41,662 bases of DNA, from positions 1-41,662 of the forward strand of contig NZ_PQSQ01000070.1 in the NCBI RefSeq assembly GCF_002920575.1, written 5' to 3'. The stretch's first letter is position 1, and every line of letters starts with the position of its first letter. Source of the stretch: Streptomyces sp. Ru73 (lineage in GTDB: Bacteria; Actinomycetota; Actinomycetes; Streptomycetales; Streptomycetaceae). Below are positions 34,884 through 41,662 of this stretch, in pieces. Made by a program: the position numbers and the translations under genes. The notes beneath the pieces are model-generated. The model made no database searches. It had not been told where the DNA came from and saw only the letters and a program-made list of their open reading frames with translations.

Positions 34884-34921
34884 CCGCCCGGCAGACCGGC
34901 TTCCCGCCGGCTGCCGGGCGG
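34884..34921 (+). terminator. strong hairpin between halogenase and flavin reductase
   Basis: An 11-bp arm pair (34884-34894 with 34911-34921) continues, after one bulged A, into a further 5 bp closed by a TTCCC loop. There is no T-run. It could be a partial terminator, or a 3' stabiliser that raises halogenase over reductase levels. Confidence 0.55.
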
Positions 34922-34963
34922 TGCTGCACCAGCCGCTGCTCCAGCCACCCACAGGAGTCAGAC

Positions 34964-35566
34964 ATGCCCCCTTCCGCGCCGCACCGCGGGGACACCGGGA
35001 CCCAGCCGGTCGATCCGCGCCCCTTCATGGCCGCCTTCCCCACCGGCGTCTCGGTCGTCACCACCCTCGGCGCCGATGCCGCCCCGCACGGCATGACCTG
35101 CAGTTCACTGGCGAGCGTCGCCCTCGATCCGCCCACGCTGGTGGTGTGCATACGGACCGCGAGCCCGACCCTCCAAGCGCTCCTCGCGCACGGCAGGTTC
35201 GCGCTGAACCTGCTGCACGAGGGGGCGCGGGCCACCTCGGATCTGTTCGCCTCCGGTGCGCCCGACCGCTTCGACCGCACCGAGTGGCGGCTGCCGCTGG
35301 GCGCCGGCGGCCCCCATCTGACCGCCGACGCACACGCGACGGCCGACTGCGCGGTGGCCGGCACCGCCGGGTTCGGCGACCACACCGCCGTCTTCGCCGA
35401 GGTCGGCCGGGTGACGGTACGGGAACCGGCGCAGCCGCTGCTGTACGGCCGGCGCCGCTACGCCCGCTGGTCCGACGCCGCCGCGCTGCCGCAGCCCGCG
35501 CCCGCCACCGGGGCGGGCCCGCGGCCGGTGCCGCCGCCCGGAGGAGCCGCCCGTGTCCGCGGCTGA
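34964..35566 (+). CDS. flavin reductase (halogenase partner)
   Basis: A 200-residue NAD(P)H:flavin oxidoreductase of the HpaC/DIM6 FMN-binding split-barrel family. It has FMAAFPTGVSVVTT near residue 22, HGMTCSSLASVALDPPTLVV, and GRRRYARW near the end. It supplies reduced FAD by diffusion to the upstream halogenase. The ATG at 34964 follows ACAGGAG. Its last 14 bp overlap the antiporter start, so the two are co-translated. Confidence 0.9.
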   Translation: MPPSAPHRGDTGTQPVDPRPFMAAFPTGVSVVTTLGADAAPHGMTCSSLASVALDPPTLVVCIRTASPTLQALLAHGRFALNLLHEGARATSDLFASGAPDRFDRTEWRLPLGAGGPHLTADAHATADCAVAGTAGFGDHTAVFAEVGRVTVREPAQPLLYGRRRYARWSDAAALPQPAPATGAGPRPVPPPGGAARVRG

Positions 35567-36833
35567 CCCGCTGCCCGCGCTGCTGATCGCCGTGCCGGCG
35601 GTCATCCTGGCCTGTCAGGCGGGCTCGGTGCTCTTCCGCCGGCTCGGCCAGCCGCCGGTGGTCGGCGAGATCGCCCTCGGCATCCTGCTCGGCCCGTCCC
35701 TGCTGGGCTGGGTGTGGCCGGGGGCGCAGCACTGGCTGTTCCCGGACGCCGTGCTGCCGTTCACGTCCGTACTCGGCCAGCTCGGGCTGCTCTCGTTCAT
35801 GTTCCTGGTCGGTCTCGAGCTGGACCTGGGCGCGCTGCGCGGGCACAGCCGCGTCGCGCTCGCCGTCAGCCAGGCGGGCATGGTGCTGCCGCTCGGGCTC
35901 GGAGCGCTGCTGGCGCTCGGGATGTACGGCCGGTTCGCGCCGGACGGCGTCGGCCGGCTGCCGTTCGTCCTGTTCGTCGCGGTGGCCATGAGCATCACCG
36001 CGTTCCCGGTGCTGGCCCGCATCCTCGTCGACCGGGGCCTGTACGGGACGCCGGTCGGCGCGCTCGCCATGGCCTGTGCCGCGGTGGACGACGTGACCGC
36101 CTGGTGCCTGCTGGCGCTGGTCGTGGCGCTCGTCTCGGCCGGCTCCCCGCTGGCCGCCGTGGTCACCGCCGCGCTGGCCGCGGTGTTCGTGCTCGTGATG
36201 TTCCGCGTGGTGCGGCCGCTGCTCGTCCGGTGGGCCGCGCGGCTGGGCCGGGCGGGCGACGGGACCGTCCTGGTCGGGCTGTTCAGCGGGCTGAGCCTGT
36301 CGGCGCTGGCCACCGACCTGATCGGGGTGCACGCGCTGTTCGGTGCGTTCCTGTTCGGGGTGATCACGCCGCGGGGTACGCCCCGTATCGATGCCTCGGC
36401 CGGCCGGCTGCGGGCCGTCGCCGTCCCCGTGCTGCTGCCGCTGTTCTTCGTCCATACGGGGCTGCGCACGGACATCGGCGGGCTGGCGGCCGATCCGGCG
36501 CAGTGGGGCTGGGCGGTGGCCGTGCTCGTCGTGGCGATGGCCGGGAAGTGGGGCGGTGCGGCCGGTGCCGCGCGGCTCTGCGGGCGGCCCTGGCGGGAGG
36601 CGCTGTCCATCGGGGCGCTGATGAACTGCCGTGGCCTGACCGAACTGGTGGTCCTCACCATCGGCCTGGAGCTGGGGGCCATCGGCCCCGGGCTGTTCAC
36701 GGTGCTGGTGCTGATGGCCCTGGTCACCACGGCGGTGACGGGCCCGGCAGTCAGTCGCCTCGGCCGGGTGCGGGTGCCCCCGCCGCCGGAGCCGGCCGGC
36801 CCCGTGCCCGTCACCACGTCGTCGGGTGTCTAG
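35553..36833 (+). CDS. CPA2-family cation/proton antiporter
   Basis: A 426-residue membrane protein with about 12 helices and no cytosolic regulatory domain. The transport-site aspartates are in CAAVDDVTAWCL. QPPVVGEIALGILLGPSLLG, MSITAFPVLARIL and NCRGLTELVVL are family hallmarks. The GTG at 35553 lies inside the flavin reductase gene. Related antiporters occur in several peptide antibiotic clusters, where they may aid export or pH/ion homeostasis. Direct product export is possible but unproven. Its stop codon TAG shares the CTAG at 36830-36833 with the convergent MFS gene. Confidence 0.88.
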   Translation: MSAADPLPALLIAVPAVILACQAGSVLFRRLGQPPVVGEIALGILLGPSLLGWVWPGAQHWLFPDAVLPFTSVLGQLGLLSFMFLVGLELDLGALRGHSRVALAVSQAGMVLPLGLGALLALGMYGRFAPDGVGRLPFVLFVAVAMSITAFPVLARILVDRGLYGTPVGALAMACAAVDDVTAWCLLALVVALVSAGSPLAAVVTAALAAVFVLVMFRVVRPLLVRWAARLGRAGDGTVLVGLFSGLSLSALATDLIGVHALFGAFLFGVITPRGTPRIDASAGRLRAVAVPVLLPLFFVHTGLRTDIGGLAADPAQWGWAVAVLVVAMAGKWGGAAGAARLCGRPWREALSIGALMNCRGLTELVVLTIGLELGAIGPGLFTVLVLMALVTTAVTGPAVSRLGRVRVPPPPEPAGPVPVTTSSGV

Positions 36834-38389
36834 CGCACCGCCTCCTCCCGCTCCGCGGCTCCGGCGGGTACGGCGTCGGCGGCGCGCGAGCGGCTGCGGC
36901 CGAGCAGGGCCAGGGCCAGGAGCGCCGCCAGCGAGGCCGCCGTCACCCACCACATCGCGGCCTGGGTGCCGTGGGTGAACATCTGGTGGAACAGCCGGGT
37001 GAGGTCGCCGTCGCCGAGGGAGGTGTGCTGCCGCAGCAGGGTGACCGCGTGCTCGGGGTCGGCGGCCACGTCCCGGACCCACGTGCCGGACGGGACGTGG
37101 CGGTCGGCCAGTGCCGCGGTCAGCGCCGCCTCGGCCTGCCACCGGTACAGCACGATGCCGGCCGCGAGGCCGATGGCCCCGCCGAGGTTGTGGAAGGTCC
37201 ACGACGAGCCGACGACGTGGCCCGCGCGGCTTTCCGGTACCGAGGACAGCGCGGACACGGTGGCCGGGCCGAGGATGCACGCCCAGCCGACGCCCATCGC
37301 CACCAGCGCGGTGCACAGCAGGGCCAGGGAGCTGCCGGCGCTCAGCTGCGCGAAGAGCACGCCGGCCACGGTGAACGCGGTGAAGCCGACGGCGAGGAGC
37401 CGCCGCGGGCCGTACCGGTCGGTCAGCCGCCCGACGAACGGGGACAGCGCGGCCATGACGGCGGTGCACGGCAGCAGCAGCGCGCCGGTCGCGTAGCCGC
37501 CGTAGCCCCGGACGTCGCTCAGGTACAGCGGCAGCAGGAAGAGCACGGTGGCGTAGAAGGCCGCGAGCGCGAAGTCGGAGACGATCGCACCGAGGAACGC
37601 GCGGTGCCGGAAGAGCCCGAAGTCGATGATGGGGTCGGCGGCCCGGCGTTCCACCGCGTAGAAGGCGGCCAGGGCCAGTACCGCGAACGCCAGCAGTCCG
37701 AGGGTGCGGGGGCCGGTCCAGCCCCAGGTGCCGCCGAGAGTGAAGGCGAGGACGACGGCCGGGATGGCGAGGCTGATCAGGACCAGGCCCGGCCAGTCAA
37801 CGCCGGGACCGCGCTCCTCGGCCCGCGACTCCCGCACGCTGACGGCACAGATGCCCAGCGCGATCACGACGAGCGGCACGTTCAGCCAGAACACCCAGGG
37901 CCAGCCCAGTGCGGAGACGATGACACCGCCGAGCAGCGGGCCGATGGCCAGCCCGAAGCCGTTGACCGCGTAGAGGGCGCCGATCGCCCGGCCGCGCTGG
38001 GACTCGGGGAAGGCGTTCTGCACGATCGCACCGGTGGAGGTGTACAGCACCGCGCCCGCCGCGCCCTGGACGAAGCGCGCGGCGATCAGCCAGCCCGTGC
38101 TGGGGGCCAGCCCGGCCGCGAGGGAGGCCAGGCCGAAGACGGCGGTGCCGGCGAAGAGGACACGACGGCGGCCGTGGGTGTCGGCGAGCCGGCCCATCGT
38201 CACCATGAACATCGACAGCGCGACGAGGAAGATGTTGACGATCAGCTGGAGGTCGGTCACCGAGGCGCCCAGGTCGGCCTGGATGCGGGGCGCCGCGGTG
38301 TTGACGATCGTCAGATCGATACAGCCGAGGAAGCTGATCAGGCCGACGCCGGTGAACGCCCACCATGTGCGGTTGTTGTCTGTGGTCAC
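36830..38389 (-). CDS. MFS exporter, DHA2 (EmrB/QacA) family
   Basis: A 519-residue protein with about 14 predicted membrane helices starting at GTG 38389. Helix 1 carries LGCIDLTIVNTAAPRIQ (motif D1 of 14-TM exporters), and MGRLADTHGRRRVLF is motif A. AIGPLLGGVIVSALGWPWVF is the antiporter motif C, the mark of drug/proton efflux. It lies 48 bp downstream of the CDPS-like gene in the same direction, so a 2OG oxygenase-CDPS-MFS unit is likely. Export of the product and self-resistance are the inferred roles. Confidence 0.9.
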   Translation of the reverse strand: MTTDNNRTWWAFTGVGLISFLGCIDLTIVNTAAPRIQADLGASVTDLQLIVNIFLVALSMFMVTMGRLADTHGRRRVLFAGTAVFGLASLAAGLAPSTGWLIAARFVQGAAGAVLYTSTGAIVQNAFPESQRGRAIGALYAVNGFGLAIGPLLGGVIVSALGWPWVFWLNVPLVVIALGICAVSVRESRAEERGPGVDWPGLVLISLAIPAVVLAFTLGGTWGWTGPRTLGLLAFAVLALAAFYAVERRAADPIIDFGLFRHRAFLGAIVSDFALAAFYATVLFLLPLYLSDVRGYGGYATGALLLPCTAVMAALSPFVGRLTDRYGPRRLLAVGFTAFTVAGVLFAQLSAGSSLALLCTALVAMGVGWACILGPATVSALSSVPESRAGHVVGSSWTFHNLGGAIGLAAGIVLYRWQAEAALTAALADRHVPSGTWVRDVAADPEHAVTLLRQHTSLGDGDLTRLFHQMFTHGTQAAMWWVTAASLAALLALALLGRSRSRAADAVPAGAAEREEAVR

Positions 38390-38437
38390 GCCTACGTGTC
38401 CTCTGCGCTGGTCTTGACGGGGATTACTGAGGGGTGG

Positions 38438-39145
38438 TCAGGCGGCGGGTTCGGGGACGCCGGCCCGCTTCTTGAACCGCAGGGAGAGCCATCCCCCCTT
38501 GCCGGGATATTCCTCGGTGACGAACAGCCGCTGCGTTTCGGCCATGGCGGCGGTCATCGGCTGCGGATAGATGATGTAGTCGTAACCGCGGTGCGCCCAC
38601 AGCGGCATGATGACGGGGCATTCCTCGATGAGGTAGGAAAGGCACTTGCCGAAGGCCAGCTCGACGTCGGCCGACGGGTCCCGGGCGGTGAGCCGGTCGA
38701 TGAATTTCCCGATGGTGGAATCCACCGCGCGCCGGTATCCGGGATTGTTCTCGTAGGCGTGCTCGATGCGCCGGCGGAAGGCGAAGTATTCGGGGTCGTG
38801 CAGCGCCTGGCCCCAGCGGAGCACGTCGTGCGGGACGGTGAGCCGGCCCAGGATCTTCTCGTTCCGCTCCAGCCATTCGTCGCCCTCGCGCAGCGCCCTG
38901 ACATAGCCTTCCTCGGCGCTGAGGTCGAGGTAATTGGTGCGCTGGAGGGTGTCGGCGACGGCAATGGTCAGGTGGCCGAATCCGCTGCGGTTGACCAGGT
39001 CCACGGTGGCCCGGAGCTTGTCGCCCTCGTGGTAGCGCTGGCCGACGCTGACGAGGAGGACGGCGCGCTTTCCGGCCAGGGTGAGCTGCTTGGCGGCCTG
39101 CCCGAAGTTCGCCTTCGTACGGCCGTCGAGGGTGTGGGTGTCCAT
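38438..39145 (-). CDS. cyclodipeptide-synthase-like protein (divergent, tRNA-dependent family)
   Basis: A 235-residue protein, the usual CDPS length. CDPSs use two aminoacyl-tRNAs to make diketopiperazines. Compared from memory with AlbC: the nucleophile Ser is S33 in LLVSVGQRYH (AlbC GISAGNSYF; Asn replaced by Gln36, first Gly lost, Gly35 and Tyr38 kept). Y171 and E175 in LSYLIEECP match Tyr178/Glu182, and Y193 in YPQP matches Tyr202. HDPEYFAFRRRIEHAYE matches the PEYxxxRxR segment. The helix that is a basic tRNA-binding patch in AlbC is roughly charge-balanced here (YVRALREGDEWLERNEKILGR), so tRNA handling may differ. It starts 7 bp after the oxygenase stop. The third-position G/C bias looks slightly weaker than in the NRPS genes. 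Homology likely; activity uncertain. Confidence 0.8.
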   Translation of the reverse strand: MDTHTLDGRTKANFGQAAKQLTLAGKRAVLLVSVGQRYHEGDKLRATVDLVNRSGFGHLTIAVADTLQRTNYLDLSAEEGYVRALREGDEWLERNEKILGRLTVPHDVLRWGQALHDPEYFAFRRRIEHAYENNPGYRRAVDSTIGKFIDRLTARDPSADVELAFGKCLSYLIEECPVIMPLWAHRGYDYIIYPQPMTAAMAETQRLFVTEEYPGKGGWLSLRFKKRAGVPEPAA

Positions 39146-39152
39146 GGCGGCC

Positions 39153-39935
39153 TCAGCTCCACAGCGCCAGCGGGCGCTCGGGGCCGTAGTAGCCGAGGAA
39201 GTGCCCGAGGGTGATGCGGGGCTCGTCCCCGGAGGGCCGTACCGCGTGGATCTGGCGCGGGTTGAGCAGCAGCAGGTCACCGGCGGACGGCTTGATGACC
39301 TCGGCCGGCGGGCCGATCCGGTCGCGGTCGATGCCCCAGGTGCGGTCGCCCTTCAGCCCGTTGTAGGCGTCCTCCCCCGGCTCGGTCCCCCACAGTTCCA
39401 GCTCGCCGCCCCGCTCCGGGATGTTGAGGTAGATGTTGACGGAGAGCTGGGCCAGGAGGCCGGCGGAGTGGCCGGGCGGGAGGTTCCGCTCCAGCGCGTC
39501 GGTGTGCGGATTGAGGTCCACGTCCTTGTTCTGGTAGCGGCAGATGCCGATGAACGCCTTCCGGCCGTCGAGGTGCAGCAGGTTCGCGCCGGGATTCCAG
39601 GTTTCTTCCAGGAGCAGCCGGAGGACGTCGCTGGGCGAGGCGTACGGCGCGAACACGTCCCGCAGCCGGTGGATGTTGTCGCGGGCCTCGGCGTGATAGC
39701 GGTCCCGGGAGGCCTCGTCGCTGATTTCGGAGTAGGCGAATCCGAGGCGCTTGAATTCCTCCGCCTGGCTCAGGCCGCCCCGGTCCGGATGGTCCAGGAG
39801 CTGGGCGCGGGCGGCGGCGAGGGATTCCTTGTGCACGAAGCCGGGTATGTGCACGGCCAGGTGTCTGCCGTCGACCACCCCCAGAATGTCGTCGTGGGAC
39901 AGTTCTCGTGCGGTGGTCCGCTGTATCGCGGTCAT
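39153..39935 (-). CDS. 2-oxoglutarate/Fe(II)-dependent oxygenase
   Basis: A 260-residue double-stranded beta-helix oxygenase. The iron ligands are H144 and D146 in LNPHTDAL and H230 in RQIHAVRPS. R240 in DEPRITLGHFLGYYG should bind 2-oxoglutarate. HxD is intact, so hydroxylation, desaturation or similar is expected rather than SyrB2-type halogenation. The ATG at 39935 follows AGGGGGAG. First structural gene of the unit containing the CDPS-like protein and an exporter. Candidate tasks are indole-ring hydroxylation, modification of a peptide residue, or acting on whatever the CDPS-like enzyme makes. Confidence 0.87.
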   Translation of the reverse strand: MTAIQRTTARELSHDDILGVVDGRHLAVHIPGFVHKESLAAARAQLLDHPDRGGLSQAEEFKRLGFAYSEISDEASRDRYHAEARDNIHRLRDVFAPYASPSDVLRLLLEETWNPGANLLHLDGRKAFIGICRYQNKDVDLNPHTDALERNLPPGHSAGLLAQLSVNIYLNIPERGGELELWGTEPGEDAYNGLKGDRTWGIDRDRIGPPAEVIKPSAGDLLLLNPRQIHAVRPSGDEPRITLGHFLGYYGPERPLALWS

Positions 39936-39961
39936 GTCGCTCCCCCTCTGCGGGTCATGAA

Positions 39962-40030
39962 CTACCGCCGTTGGTCGGGCGGTTGCCGGTAGTACACGGG
40001 AGGCGCCGGGAGCCGGACAAGGTCTTTCAT
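39962..40030 (-). CDS. possible 22-residue leaderless ORF ahead of the 2OG oxygenase
   Basis: ATG at 40030 to TAG at 39962 would encode a 22-residue peptide starting MKDLVRLP with a YYRQPP core. No ribosome site precedes it. A TATGAA hexamer six bases upstream would put the transcript start at or near the A of the ATG, as for leaderless mRNAs. It may be chance; if real it could be a leader peptide tuning the operon. Confidence 0.2.
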   Translation of the reverse strand: MKDLVRLPAPPVYYRQPPDQRR

Positions 40031-40035
40031 TGCGC

Positions 40036-40067
40036 GTTCATACAGTCCATATGCGGGTTCACACAGT
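40036..40067 (-). promoter_or_regulatory. direct repeats GTTCAYACAGT, candidate activator site upstream of the 2OG/CDPS-like operon
   Basis: GTTCATACAGT (40036-40046) and GTTCACACAGT (40057-40067) repeat with a 21-bp period, two helical turns, with a third TTCACA directly abutting (40067-40072). Reading on the minus strand (CTGTGTGAAC, CTGTATGAAC), the downstream copy overlaps a TATGAA -10-like hexamer. SARP activators bind direct heptamer repeats spaced by helical turns near the -10, so this fits a SARP-type site. The rest of 39936-40163 is featureless apart from the small ORF. Confidence 0.45.
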
Positions 40068-40163
40068 TCACAATCCGTGGCGTGAAATGCGCGTCGCCCG
40101 GCCGGGAATCGGCGGTCGGCGGGACGCCGGAGACGCGTGCCGCGGCGGGAAGGCCGTACGGAA

Positions 40164-40206
40164 ACGGCGTCCGCCGCCGGGTGCGGGACCCGGCGGCGGA
40201 CGCCGT
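40164..40206 (-). terminator. intrinsic terminator of the chaplin gene
   Basis: A perfect 19-bp inverted repeat (40164-40182 with 40188-40206) around a GCGGG loop, 24 bp after the chaplin stop. On the minus strand it is followed by TTTC. One of the strongest hairpins in the window. Confidence 0.85.
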
Positions 40207-40230
40207 CGTGCGAGGGGTGGTGCGGGCCGG

Positions 40231-40515
40231 TCAGCTCCGGCCGTGGTTCCAGTGGTGGTGGTGCCCGTGGTGGTGGCCCGAGATGTTCGCGCAGCTGTTG
40301 CCGGCGGCCGGGTTCAGCAGGCCGATGACGTTGATGCTGTCGCCGCAGACGTTGGCCGCGACCTCCACCGGGACCTGGACGACGTTGCCGGAGAGGACGC
40401 CCGGGCTGCCGTAGGCCTCGCCTTCCGCTGTGGTGTCGGCGGAGGCGGCGGTGGCGCCGCCGAGCACGGTCGCGGCGGCCAGGGCGGTTGCCGCGAGGAC
40501 GGTACGGATGGACAT
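40231..40515 (-). CDS. short chaplin with a histidine-rich C-terminal tail
   Basis: A 94-residue secreted hydrophobic protein. The ATG at 40515 follows GGGAG. A Sec signal peptide (MSIRTVLAATALAAATVLGG, cleaved near ASAD) precedes a single chaplin domain: SPGVLSGNVVQVPVEV and VCGDSINVIGLLNPAAGNSC, with the two cysteines that form the disulfide in short chaplins. Chaplins coat aerial hyphae and spores. After the domain comes HHHGHHHHWNHGRS, with 8 His in 14 residues, which standard short chaplins as I know them lack. Metal binding is possible. It sits just outside the biosynthetic genes and marks the organism as Streptomyces-like. Confidence 0.9.
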   Translation of the reverse strand: MSIRTVLAATALAAATVLGGATAASADTTAEGEAYGSPGVLSGNVVQVPVEVAANVCGDSINVIGLLNPAAGNSCANISGHHHGHHHHWNHGRS

Positions 40516-40693
40516 GTTTTCTCCCGTGACGAGGGGGCCTGTCGCAGGGAGAGTCACCCCTCGCACTCCGTTCGCCACCTGAAGGGCGCCGGGACCGCCT
40601 GTTCGCAGTAGTGGATCGGGCCGAACGGAGCAACCGGGGCCGCCGCTGCGGCCGTACCGCCCCGGTCGCGCGCCCCGGCCGCCCCGTCCGCCG

Positions 40694-41662
40694 TCACGCC
40701 GGAATGGCCAGATACTTGATCTCCAGGAACTCCTCGATGCCGGCCCGGCCGCCCTCGCGGCCGAGCCCCGACTGCTTGATGCCGCCGAAGGGCGCCGCCG
40801 GGTTGGAGACCAGCCCGGTGTTGACGCCGACCATGCCGGTCTCCAGCTTCTCGCCCACCCGCAGCGCGCGGTCCAGGTTCTCGGTGAAGAGGTAGCCGAC
40901 CAGTCCCCATTCGGTGTCGTTGGCGGCGCGTACGGCCTCGTCCTCGTCGTCGAAGGTGAGGATGGCGGCGACCGGGCCGAAGATCTCGGTGGACATCAGC
41001 GCCGAGTCGGGGTGCACGTCGGTGAGGACGGTGGGCGGGTAGAAGTAGCCGGCACCGTCCGGGGCCTCCCCGCCGATCACCGCCTTGGCGCCGCGCCGTA
41101 CGGCGTCCCGCACCAGCTCCGCGGCCTTGTCACGCCCTGCGGAATCGATCAGCGGGCCGACGTCCGTGCCGTCCTGCGTGCCGGGGCCGACGGTGAGGGC
41201 GCCCATCCGCTCGGCGAGCCGGGTGGCGAACTCGTCGGCGACCGAGCGGTGCACGAAGAAGCGGTTGGCCGCGGTGCACGCCTCGCCCATGTTCCGCATC
41301 TTGGCGACCATCGCGCCGTCCACCGCCTTGTCCAGGTCGGCGTCGGCGAAGACCAGGAACGGCGCGTTGCCGCCCAGCTCCATCGAGGTCCGTACGACGG
41401 TGTCGGCGCACTGGGCCAGGAGGATGCGGCCGACCTGGGTGGAGCCGGTGAAGGACAGCTTGCGCACGTCACCGCTGCGCAGCAGGGGTTCCACGACACC
41501 GGCCGCGTCGGTGGTGGTGACGACGTTGAGGACGCCGGGCGGCAGCCCCGCCTCGGTCATGATGGCGGCCAGCGCCAGGCTGGAGAGCGGGGTCTGCGGC
41601 GCGGGCTTGAGGACCATGGTGCAGCCGGCCGCGACCGCCGGGCCGATCTTGCGGGTGCCCAT
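40694..41662 (-). CDS. succinate-semialdehyde dehydrogenase-like ALDH, C-terminal part
   Basis: The last 322 residues of an NAD(P)-dependent aldehyde dehydrogenase running off the window end. It shows MGTRKIGPAVAAGCTMVLKPAPQTPL, SFTGSTQVG, the base Glu in MELGGNAP, the catalytic Cys in NMGEACTAANR, and PFGGIKQSGLGREGG, closest in style to GabD/GabD2. The terminal Met is probably internal, because GabD proteins have about 150 residues before TRKIGPA. It is 178 bp upstream of the chaplin in the same direction and is probably a housekeeping gene flanking the cluster. A role in the pathway cannot be excluded. Confidence 0.85.
   Translation of the reverse strand: MGTRKIGPAVAAGCTMVLKPAPQTPLSSLALAAIMTEAGLPPGVLNVVTTTDAAGVVEPLLRSGDVRKLSFTGSTQVGRILLAQCADTVVRTSMELGGNAPFLVFADADLDKAVDGAMVAKMRNMGEACTAANRFFVHRSVADEFATRLAERMGALTVGPGTQDGTDVGPLIDSAGRDKAAELVRDAVRRGAKAVIGGEAPDGAGYFYPPTVLTDVHPDSALMSTEIFGPVAAILTFDDEDEAVRAANDTEWGLVGYLFTENLDRALRVGEKLETGMVGVNTGLVSNPAAPFGGIKQSGLGREGGRAGIEEFLEIKYLAIPA

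Noticed and set aside
35714..39214. A 1166-residue plus-strand open frame crossing the antiporter, MFS and CDPS-like genes.
   Set aside because: It spans three unrelated real genes out of frame and shows no recognisable domain.
39153..39935. SyrB2-type aliphatic halogenase.
   Set aside because: The HxD iron ligands (H144, D146) are intact; those halogenases replace the acidic ligand with Ala or Gly.
1..41662. tRNA genes, CRISPR arrays, insertion sequences, phage attachment sites or origins.
   Set aside because: None showed the required structure: no cloverleaf-like segment, no regularly spaced repeats, no transposase motifs and no terminal inverted repeats.

Overview
This 41.7 kb window is high-GC actinobacterial DNA. 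The chaplin gene, the SARP-type regulators, the strong third-position G/C bias and the translationally coupled (ATGA/GTGA/TGATG) gene chains point to Streptomyces. Nearly all of it is one secondary-metabolite locus for a halogenated nonribosomal peptide. Two features identify the likely product class. A tri-domain Cy-A-PCP synthetase (698-4012) is coupled by a 4-nt overlap to a serine-hydroxymethyltransferase-like PLP enzyme (4009-5406). That pairing is what I recall for FmoA3/FmoH of the JBIR-34/JBIR-35 (fmo) pathway, where FmoH makes alpha-methyl-L-serine and FmoA3 builds a 4-methyloxazoline. The match rests on architecture and residues read here, not on an alignment.

Layout. (1) 2-616: 3' end of an AfsR/SARP-type NB-ARC regulator cut by the window edge. 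(2) 698-7776, plus strand: a five-gene coupled operon of NRPS Cy-A-PCP, alpha-methylserine-forming enzyme, DUF2461 protein, threonine-aldolase-family enzyme and GNAT acetyltransferase, ending in a bidirectional terminator. (3) 33065 down to 7850, minus strand: a nearly continuous run of SARP regulator, aldehyde dehydrogenase, A(Trp-like)-PCP, type II thioesterase, MbtH, P450, A-PCP-Cy-MT synthetase, Sfp-type PPTase, AlkZ-like winged-helix protein, MFS exporter, C-A-PCP-TE, C-A-PCP (apparent frameshift), free-standing degenerate C domain and two acyl-CoA dehydrogenases. (4) 33247-36833, plus strand: tryptophan halogenase, flavin reductase and CPA2 antiporter, divergent from the SARP gene across a 181-bp region with two dyads. 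(5) 39935 down to 36830, minus strand: 2OG/Fe(II) oxygenase, a divergent cyclodipeptide-synthase-like protein and a 14-TM MFS exporter. (6) 40231 to the end: a chaplin with a His-rich tail, then the C-terminal part of a succinate-semialdehyde-dehydrogenase-like enzyme; these look like the flank.

Working model (inference). The FADH2-dependent halogenase chlorinates tryptophan. The A-PCP protein, with MbtH, loads it, and the P450 hydroxylates C-beta on the carrier. The type II thioesterase releases beta-hydroxy-(chloro)Trp, the threonine-aldolase homologue cleaves it to indole-3-aldehyde plus glycine, and the aldehyde dehydrogenase gives an indole-3-carboxylic acid. The A domain of the A-PCP-Cy-MT protein lacks the Asp that binds an alpha-amino group, so it is a good candidate to load this aryl-acid starter. 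The Cy-A-PCP protein then adds alpha-methylserine and forms a methyloxazoline, and the C-A-PCP and C-A-PCP-TE proteins add two further residues and release the product. The degenerate C domain, the acyl-CoA dehydrogenase pair, the MT domain, the CDPS-like protein and the 2OG oxygenase are not needed by this minimal scheme and are the most interesting unexplained parts. No tRNA, rRNA, CRISPR array or insertion sequence was seen.
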